Of a DNA stretch of 64,000 nt, positions 57,136-64,000 are shown in pieces. A program made the translations under genes and the position numbers. The stretch spans positions 310,001-374,000 of the forward strand of contig CDRNVI010000021.1 in NCBI GenBank assembly GCA_977017575.1, in the 5' to 3' direction. How positions within the stretch are numbered: position 1 is the first letter of the stretch; the number at the start of each line of letters is the position of its first letter. Under the pieces are notes generated by a model. The model saw only the letters and a list, made by a program, of their open reading frames with translations, did no database searches and was not told the origin of the DNA. Source of the stretch: Paramoeba atlantica (taxonomy: Eukaryota; Discosea).

Positions 57136-57768
57136 ATGAACCAGGGAAGGCGTCCACAATACGGGGGAGCACAAGGGCTAACTCACCCTAATGAATATGA
57201 CATACTCAGTAACCTGATGGTGAACTACATCCCATCACAAGTAGACGAAGCATATTTACGCCAAATGTTCGAGGCCTACGGTGTTGTTGACAGTGTGAAG
57301 ATTATTCAAGACAAGGAAACCAACTCGAGTAGAGGTTTTGGCTTCGTGAAGTATCGTCAGCCCCAGAGTGCTTCTCTTGCAATCAATAATCTCAATGGTT
57401 ATGCGATTTTGAATAAACGTCTGAAAGTGGCATACGCGAAACCGGATGAGGCGCAGCGTCTTCTGCAGCATATGCAACAGATGGATTCCGCCGCGCCCTC
57501 GTCCTCTACTATCGCACCTTCGCAACAGCAGCCCTTAGATGCCAACCAATTGTACTACCTGCAGCAAATACAAGCGCAACAGTTGTGGCTCCAACAGATG
57601 CAACAGGCCGTAGTGAACAACCAGCAGTCTTCTCCCGGTGTTGGACAACCTGCAATTAGCAGCTCCATGTTAAGTCCACAGCAACAACAGTTGCAACAGC
57701 AACATATGATGATGCTTCTGCAACAGCAACAGCAGTCGCAACCCCAGCAAAACCCAGCTCTGTCGTAA
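57136..57768 (+). CDS. Single-RRM mRNA-binding protein, UBP-like
   Basis: A 210-residue protein. The RRM spans ~residues 27-100: NLMVNYIP (RNP2), VDEAYLRQMFEAYG, SVKIIQDKETNSSRGFGFVK (RNP1 RGFGFVKY), NNLNGYAILNKRLKVAYAKP. From memory this is strikingly close to trypanosome UBP-type proteins (NLMVNYIP, VDE-x2-LRQ-x-FE, ILNKRLKVA), which bind U-rich 3' UTRs to control mRNA stability. The rest is Gln-rich (QQQQLQQQHMMM). Where genes are transcribed in long one-way units such factors carry much of the regulation. Confidence 0.88.
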   Translation: MNQGRRPQYGGAQGLTHPNEYDILSNLMVNYIPSQVDEAYLRQMFEAYGVVDSVKIIQDKETNSSRGFGFVKYRQPQSASLAINNLNGYAILNKRLKVAYAKPDEAQRLLQHMQQMDSAAPSSSTIAPSQQQPLDANQLYYLQQIQAQQLWLQQMQQAVVNNQQSSPGVGQPAISSSMLSPQQQQLQQQHMMMLLQQQQQSQPQQNPALS

Positions 57769-58219
57769 CTCATAGGACTCGTTGGTAAAGAGCTCCTATT
57801 AAAATGTATTTATTTCCCAGGGTATAAATTACTTCATACAATCGTACAACAATCGAAACTCTTCATCTATTATCTCAACTACAAATGTATTTTCCACATA
57901 GGCACGTTTTCTTATTGATTAATTCTTATTATCAACACAGGCGTTACACGCGTTCTGGATCTATTTTTACTTTTAGTTTTTTAATATCTATCGCTTTCGA
58001 GAGGATTATTTTCACCGTAGTTTTGGTTTTCGATTTTAGTTTCACATTTTAATTGCATATTTCTTTTTTAATATTAGTAATATTATAATCACGTATCTTC
58101 GATTGAATAACCCAGCAGTATAACCTAACAGCACGGTTGGTTTAAAATTATAGTTCATACTGAACGTATTATCATACAATTTTTAAACGTATTGAGCATA
58201 AACTCTTCTCGCAAGTATC
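57769..58219 (+). other. AT-rich intergenic stretch, probable long 3' UTR
   Basis: Strongly T-rich and A-rich, with many TTTT and TTATT words but no frame. It may serve as a U-rich regulatory 3' UTR for the RRM gene. Confidence 0.45.
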
Positions 58220-59566
58220 ATGAATGAAGCGGCGGTAGTAACAAAAAAGAAGCAGGTGCGACGGGATAGAGGTCAGCAACTACAAGTGCGTAGCTGGGAT
58301 GAGTTGGGTACCGCAGAACTTGAGGAAAAGCTGGGTGAAATGGAACGGCAACGACAAAGGGCGGCGGAGGCGGAAGCGGAGGCGGATGCGATCGCAGAAG
58401 AAAACTCCGCGCGTGTTGTGCGCTTCGGAACCAAGCTGAGTGACAAGCTCCCCGCTCTTAATGAAACAGAGGTGTTCGTAGGAAACCTTCCATATAGTGC
58501 CACCACTCGAACTGTCCGGGCCCTCTTCCCGGGCGCCAGGTACGTAAATTTACTCTACGACGACCAGGGAAAGATGAAGGGATTTGGCTACATTGATTTT
58601 CACACCGTCAAGGACGCGGAAAACGCCTTAAAACAGCACTTGAAGCTTCAGATGGGTCAGCGTACTCTTAAAGTCGAGCGTCGTGTAGCCAGCGACGATG
58701 ACCACGACGCACGAAAATCCTCCTCCGGAAAATCTCGCAAAGCCCCTCCGCTGGGACTCTACAGTCTGAAGCAAGGCGCCGTTTCGTTTGACTCCGGGGA
58801 GTTAACCCCTCAAGGGATGCTTTCCCGGGCCGGGGGAGACGACCGCATGCCTTCCACTGCGGGCCCCTTCTCTCGTACGCTCTTTGGCAGTCGTGAGCAA
58901 GTCGATCTCGCACCCCCTCGTGCGGAGATTCGTTTCGGTGCCTCCGTGCAGAGTGCCGTACCCCCGGCTCGTACCCCAGGCGCGATGTTATCCCGTGACA
59001 CGTTTGCCACAGCCGAGGGTCCCCCGACCGGACGCCTTCCTGCTGCCTTCTCCCGGGACGATTTTGGGAGCAAAGATGTGTCCCCGGAGGTGTCCCGCTC
59101 CGGGCGGGATTCCCCGCAGCCGATGCGGCTCGGGGGTACGGTGATTCGCCCACAGCCTCCACGACGACAAGGGAGTCAGGAGACCAAAGGGACACCCGGG
59201 GCCTCTGCAGGGTTCTCCCGTGAGGCGTTTGGTTCAATGCAGAGCTCCGGGGATCCGAGTGCGGCGCAGAATAAACGTGAAACCGCTGCAGACAGGTTGA
59301 ATGAAAGGAATTTTGAGAATAACAATACATCAAAGGAGAGTGAAAAACAGCATCGAGGAACCGTGGGAAAAATTATAACTAAGGTTCGTGATGTTTTTCG
59401 CAGTAATACATCCGAGAGAAAAAACTATTCAGAAGAATTAAATGAACCCAACCAGAAAAGCATGACAAACGTCGACGCGACATTCCACAAGGCGGTGACC
59501 AAACAGTTTGATACTGTTAGCTTGCACCCCCGTTCAAAGGAGAATCCGGATACGGAAGGCGTTTAG
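58220..59566 (+). CDS. eIF4B-like RRM protein with SRxxFGS repeats
   Basis: A 448-residue protein. After a charged helix (~residues 25-65) comes an RRM (~87-160): EVFVGNLPYSATTRTVRALF (RNP2 VFVGNL), KGFGYIDF (RNP1) and LKVERRVA, similar to eIF4B/eIF4H. The middle holds spaced repeats FSRTLFGS (~217), LSRDTFAT (~256), FSRDDFGS (~276) and FSREAFGS (~331), with a weaker LSRAGGDD at ~200. The C-terminus is basic and disordered. The repeats may be protein- or RNA-binding linear motifs, or phosphosites. Translation initiation is a plausible role; the assignment is tentative. Confidence 0.65.
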   Translation: MNEAAVVTKKKQVRRDRGQQLQVRSWDELGTAELEEKLGEMERQRQRAAEAEAEADAIAEENSARVVRFGTKLSDKLPALNETEVFVGNLPYSATTRTVRALFPGARYVNLLYDDQGKMKGFGYIDFHTVKDAENALKQHLKLQMGQRTLKVERRVASDDDHDARKSSSGKSRKAPPLGLYSLKQGAVSFDSGELTPQGMLSRAGGDDRMPSTAGPFSRTLFGSREQVDLAPPRAEIRFGASVQSAVPPARTPGAMLSRDTFATAEGPPTGRLPAAFSRDDFGSKDVSPEVSRSGRDSPQPMRLGGTVIRPQPPRRQGSQETKGTPGASAGFSREAFGSMQSSGDPSAAQNKRETAADRLNERNFENNNTSKESEKQHRGTVGKIITKVRDVFRSNTSERKNYSEELNEPNQKSMTNVDATFHKAVTKQFDTVSLHPRSKENPDTEGV

Positions 59567-59747
59567 TACTTGAAATATCGACAGAAACCCGAGCAAAAAT
59601 TCTAGTTGTACGTCTCTTTTTAAACATGAAAATGAACTTATTCATAAGCGTATGAGTCAATATTAACCCCTGCGCAAGTATAAGAATGTATTTCAACTGT
59701 GTATGAAAAGGTTATAGGTTTCCGTTTTTAAGCATATCGTACATAGT

Positions 59748-61385
59748 ATGCATTTCTATTTATTAGTGGACGACCAAATACACCAACTCTACCACAGAAT
59801 CACAATGTTCATAGAGTCTGAAAAGGCCGCAGCTCCTACGGATGGAGACATCGAGATTGCTCAAGGAGATCTTTGTTTAACACGCGGTTATCAGTGCACG
59901 TACACAAGGAAGGAATTTTTTGATTTATTCCAGCCATACCAATTTGATTCAACGATTACAAATACTCCTAGGGAAGAAGTGTCAGTGTTTGATTTAGGAT
60001 GCTTCCGATGGCCACTAACTATTGGATCACAAAGTGACACACCAGACATGGTGGTTCCTATTACCAACCAAACCGTATCGACGGACGCCCCCTGCGTTAC
60101 TACAATCTCGAAATTTGCAGACCAACGATCAAGAACACAGGATCCAGAGTACGCACCAGAAGATACAGATAGCTTTTCAAGTGTATTTTCTGAAAAGGTA
60201 CCTTGTGGCCCTGAATCAACGGAAACCGTCTTCTACTATAGAGTGGAAAAGGAGAGTCCAGCCCTAGGGCCAGTATCCCTATGTGACTTAAAAGATTATC
60301 TCAGCATGGGATTTATTCCTTCCTCGACGCAAGTTTGGAGGAAGGACACTGCCAGGAAGACGTACGACTTGGAAAGCACCCTTGCCTTGTTTTCGCAGGG
60401 CAAAGGTTTATATTTTGAACCATCAAGAGCGGTATCATCGAGCATAACTCTTCCTCATCATGTGGAATCGGCCAAATCTTTTGCTCAGGCACTGGCCATT
60501 AAACCCAACTCCGTAAACGAAGATTCACAGGGACTGAAAGTACAGGACAATCGAAAGGATAATTTTGTAAACATTCTTGGGGATTCAAACCGTGATGTCG
60601 CCAAAGAGGATTTGCATGCGGATGCACAAGTTGACGAAGTCGAAGAAGTCGTATACATATGCGGCACGGAGGTTGAAAATATGAATAACAAGTGTGAGGA
60701 TCCTAACACATCCATGAACACCATGGAAAGTTGTTCAGAGAGTACAACAAATTTACCTTCCGTTGTTGATTCCCATCCATCAAAAAATTTAGAGAACCTA
60801 AAAGGTCAAAGACAAAGCAAATTACCTAGTGCGAGGCCCCATCGAGAAGCGAAGAAGGCGATATCTTTTCCCTCCCCGAAAGCTGCACGTGCCCAGGGAC
60901 AAAAACATAGTGATAATAAACCAATCTCTACAAACAAAGATACATCTTATTCTACTGCAGTCGAAGACCTTGACAAGCTTGCGAAGCTTCCATTGGATGC
61001 AGCAATCCCACCAGCACCCACTGAAACACCATGGAATCGAACAGTCAAACCAATCATTGGGTCACAGGTACCTTCACATATCAATTCTAATTCCCCGGTA
61101 CACCATTCTGGAAATTCAACACGAGTAGGAAATGTGTGGCTTCAGCGCATGAAGAAGCATCAGGGCAAAGAATCTACAGGAGATCACATAGAGAATACGA
61201 ACTTTGAAGACTCACACGACGATTCAAGAAAAGAAGTGAAAACTCTAAATAGACCTGAAAATGAGTCGACAAACTCATCCAAATCGTCTAGTAACATAAA
61301 TTCTCGCAAGGGTCATCGTGTCAAAGGACGCACTGTGAAGAATTTGCTCAACGTGAAATTGCGAGACTCTCATAACCTTGACTGA
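59748..61385 (+). CDS. GYF-domain protein
   Basis: A 545-residue protein. Residues ~163-222 match a GYF-type domain: FYYRVEKESPALGPVSLCDL, then DYLSMGFIPSSTQVWRK, where classical GYF proteins have a W-x-Y-x-D start, GPF and a GYF core. GYF domains bind proline-rich peptides and occur in mRNA-control factors such as GIGYF/4EIP partners. The remainder is long, disordered, Ser/Asn/Lys-rich, ending in basic HRVKGRTVKNLLNVKLRD. It lies among three other RNA- or ribosome-linked genes (57-63 kb). Confidence 0.75.
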   Translation: MHFYLLVDDQIHQLYHRITMFIESEKAAAPTDGDIEIAQGDLCLTRGYQCTYTRKEFFDLFQPYQFDSTITNTPREEVSVFDLGCFRWPLTIGSQSDTPDMVVPITNQTVSTDAPCVTTISKFADQRSRTQDPEYAPEDTDSFSSVFSEKVPCGPESTETVFYYRVEKESPALGPVSLCDLKDYLSMGFIPSSTQVWRKDTARKTYDLESTLALFSQGKGLYFEPSRAVSSSITLPHHVESAKSFAQALAIKPNSVNEDSQGLKVQDNRKDNFVNILGDSNRDVAKEDLHADAQVDEVEEVVYICGTEVENMNNKCEDPNTSMNTMESCSESTTNLPSVVDSHPSKNLENLKGQRQSKLPSARPHREAKKAISFPSPKAARAQGQKHSDNKPISTNKDTSYSTAVEDLDKLAKLPLDAAIPPAPTETPWNRTVKPIIGSQVPSHINSNSPVHHSGNSTRVGNVWLQRMKKHQGKESTGDHIENTNFEDSHDDSRKEVKTLNRPENESTNSSKSSSNINSRKGHRVKGRTVKNLLNVKLRDSHNLD

Positions 61386-61715
61386 AACTTTGCCGCGCTT
61401 TCTTTGAATTTTCGTTATGTGATAAATTTGCGCCCACCTAGACTTCCTAGAGTGTAATTATACAGGGTTAAAGTACTGAAACCTACTTGTGACTTTTATA
61501 TTCCTTGAGCGTCGGTAGATTTGGTGACACTCGCTTTGACAAAAATTAATCTCTGTTATCATTACATAAATTAATCTCTCTTAATTAAATTGACTATTTC
61601 ACGCATAAAAAATAACAGAATATTTTCATTACATGAATTACAGTACTCTTGTATGGTAGAAAACTAAAAATAGATTTTTTTGTTCCAACTTAATAGTTCG
61701 TACTCTTCTTATATC

Positions 61716-63245
61716 ATGGGATTGCTTAAATACAACGTGGACGACTTCTTCGAAGAGAGCGGCGATGAGGACTCCGCATCCGCGCATCATGCCAATGCAC
61801 AGCCTTTGAAGAGCTCCACAAAGAGATGCGGCGGTAACCGAACCGCAGAGGCTGACAACGCTCGGCATTACATTTGCGATGAATTTCTTTGTAAAGATTA
61901 CCGCACGTCCCGTCCAGATAAGGCGGAGCGTGGAACTGTGGAGAATGTAATGGACCCCAGAACTCGGTTGATCTTGTATAAAATGGTACGCAGCGGTTTT
62001 CTGCAGGCCGTCCACGGATGTCTGTCAACAGGAAAGGAAGCTAACGTGTACTACTCCACCCAAGCCCAGGGAGATCCCGTCGCGATCAAGGTCTACCGCA
62101 CTGCTATTCTTCTTTTTAAGGACAGGGAGCGCTACGTCAGGGGGGATTTCCGCTTTCAGCGCTATTGCAAGACAAACCCACGTAAGATGGTGCGCGCTTG
62201 GGCAGAGAAGGAGGCCAGGAATTTACGCCGCCTTGAGGCAGCAAAAATATTAGCCCCTCGGGTGCTGCAACTTCGGTTACACATTTTGGTCATGACTTTT
62301 CTGGGGTCCAAGGAAAGGGCATGGGAGCGTCTTCACGATGTCCGTTCGCTCCGTGAGCGTTTTGGTCTCAATTTGTACCGGCAAGCAATTCAAATATTGA
62401 AGGACATGTACCAACTTTGCAGGCTTGTGCACGGTGATTTTAGTGAATTTAACCTTCTAGTGGAGCCAACAGGGGAAAAGCAAGGTGACCCAGCCTCGAA
62501 TACAGAAACATTGCTACGAACGAATACTCGCTCCCCTCGCGATTCATACGACGATGAAGTTCCACCCCGTCTTTATGTAATTGACGTCTCCCAATCCGTG
62601 GAACCGGATCATCCGAATGCTTCCACCTTTCTGCGACGTGATATCGCTAATGTTAATCGTCTGTTTGTACAGTACATTCCACCAGAAGAGCGCGCTACTG
62701 TGGAAAATATTTATCGTTATGTCACCGGAAAAGCAGAAATCTTGGCTGTTGGGATCGCCCAGGGGTCAGATCCGCTGCGTGATAAAGTTTTCGAACAAAT
62801 TCCATTGCCAAATTCTTTCGGGAATTACACCACTGCGCACTGCAGTGAAGATGTAGAACGTCAATACGATGAATTGAAACAAACTCCTATATTGGAAAGT
62901 CAATTCAAAGAAATGTGCATTAAAGAAATCGAGAATGCGAATTTGCATGAAAAAATGAAAATTTCAATACCTTCTGCACTTTGTGACGAAGTTAAGGAAG
63001 ATGATGCACATAGCAGTAGCTCCATTCCTCTTACGCATCAAGCTCTATCGGAAACTGAGATGCCGTACGTTCGAGCTGGTAAGTCAAAGGACGAAAGGAA
63101 GTCGCACCGCAAGGAAATTAAGGTTGAAAATAGAGAACGGCGGAAGCAAAAAGTGCCAAAACACCTCAAGAAAAAGGGTAAGGCTCGAAAACAAGTGGAG
63201 CCCGTTTTAGTATCGGACTCACAGGTATTTTCAGTGGCCATGTAA
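61716..63245 (+). CDS. RIOK1: RIO1 atypical protein kinase
   Basis: About 509 residues from MGLLKYNVDDFFEE at 61716. Features: STGKEANVYYS nucleotide loop (~residues 102-112), VAIKVYRTAILLFKDRERYV, KMVRAWAEKEARNL, catalytic LVHGDFSEFNLL (~235-246), VIDVSQSVEPDHPNASTFLR metal-binding loop (~287-306) and a basic C-terminal tail (KVPKHLKKKGKARK). RIO1 acts in final 40S subunit maturation. An insertion of ~35 residues lies between the catalytic and metal loops (EPTGEKQGDPAS and on). Confidence 0.95.
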   Translation: MGLLKYNVDDFFEESGDEDSASAHHANAQPLKSSTKRCGGNRTAEADNARHYICDEFLCKDYRTSRPDKAERGTVENVMDPRTRLILYKMVRSGFLQAVHGCLSTGKEANVYYSTQAQGDPVAIKVYRTAILLFKDRERYVRGDFRFQRYCKTNPRKMVRAWAEKEARNLRRLEAAKILAPRVLQLRLHILVMTFLGSKERAWERLHDVRSLRERFGLNLYRQAIQILKDMYQLCRLVHGDFSEFNLLVEPTGEKQGDPASNTETLLRTNTRSPRDSYDDEVPPRLYVIDVSQSVEPDHPNASTFLRRDIANVNRLFVQYIPPEERATVENIYRYVTGKAEILAVGIAQGSDPLRDKVFEQIPLPNSFGNYTTAHCSEDVERQYDELKQTPILESQFKEMCIKEIENANLHEKMKISIPSALCDEVKEDDAHSSSSIPLTHQALSETEMPYVRAGKSKDERKSHRKEIKVENRERRKQKVPKHLKKKGKARKQVEPVLVSDSQVFSVAM

Positions 63246-63396
63246 AAAAGTTATCATTTTTTAAATCAGGATTCATATCATTTTAATCATGTGCTCCGGC
63301 ACGCGGGTGAAATACTTTTAAGATATTTTTGAAACAATGTCATTGGCTGAACGTTTTTTATGTGTGTGATTTATTTTCCTTTCACACTACATTTGA

Positions 63397-63882
<486 letters not shown>

Positions 63883-64000
63883 CTATGGGCGAAATTGACA
63901 TGGCGTAGTTATTTCGAATTACTAAGAAAGTATTGAACTCGATTCACTAATATGGAATTAATAATTTTTGGAAGTGTAAACCTGCATCTGAAGTGAAATA

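Overview
The window looks like nuclear DNA of a unicellular eukaryote with a compact, intron-poor genome. About 35 long open frames encode eukaryotic housekeeping proteins: PCNA, RFC1, RPB3, kinesin, syntaxin 5, Yos1, dolichol kinase, RIO1, a UBE2D-type E2, PA28 and mitochondrial GrpE. No interrupting introns are apparent. Every confidently identified gene lies on the + strand over 64 kb. The only minus-strand coding candidates sit in repeat-rich islands. A one-way gene array without introns is typical of kinetoplastid-type Euglenozoa. A single-RRM protein at 57.1 kb, very like the trypanosome UBP family, and two bodonid-style LRR proteins point the same way. The taxon is an inference; no rRNA or spliced-leader gene is present to fix it.

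Layout. 0.2-11.1 kb: NatB auxiliary subunit, a degenerate Ppx/GppA-like protein, a proline-rich membrane-anchored protein, an unrecognised 709-residue protein, PCNA and a probable mitochondrial protein. 11.3-15.1 kb: an LRR gene, then an island of short palindromes with two antisense ORFs. 15.2-19.7 kb: RING-H2 ligase, zinc-finger membrane protein, PPR protein. 19.7-21.2 kb: an island with four copies of a ~78-nt structured repeat. 21.3-23.8 kb: a small unknown gene and dolichol kinase. 23.8-25.1 kb: an island of C-tract palindromes next to a second LRR gene. 25.1-43.6 kb: kinase, RPB3, kinesin, cyclase-family enzyme, Yos1, syntaxin 5, PDZ/RS protein, J-protein, carnitine acyltransferase-like protein and a LysRS-like protein. 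43.6-45.7 kb: an island holding a Tc1/mariner relic with long terminal inverted repeats. 45.7-53.3 kb: a Trx-like/P-loop kinase fusion, GrpE, an unknown gene, PPR protein, PA28, membrane protein. 53.3-54.4 kb: an island with C-tracts, a repeated small ORF and a tRNA-like sequence. 54.4-63.9 kb: RFC1, UBP-like RRM protein, eIF4B-like RRM protein, GYF-domain protein, RIO1, E2.

Themes. (1) Five islands carry a varied set of very short inverted repeats ending in C6-C9/G6-G9; this is the best candidate for an undescribed mobile or structural element class. (2) Several genes switch abruptly from C-rich to G-rich on the coding strand, which appears to shape their proteins. (3) Several recognisable enzymes (carnitine acyltransferase, LysRS, Ppx/GppA, one kinase, the Trx-like domain) have lost hallmark active-site residues. 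(4) PCNA lacks the K164 equivalent and has gained a nearby insertion with two SUMO-type motifs.
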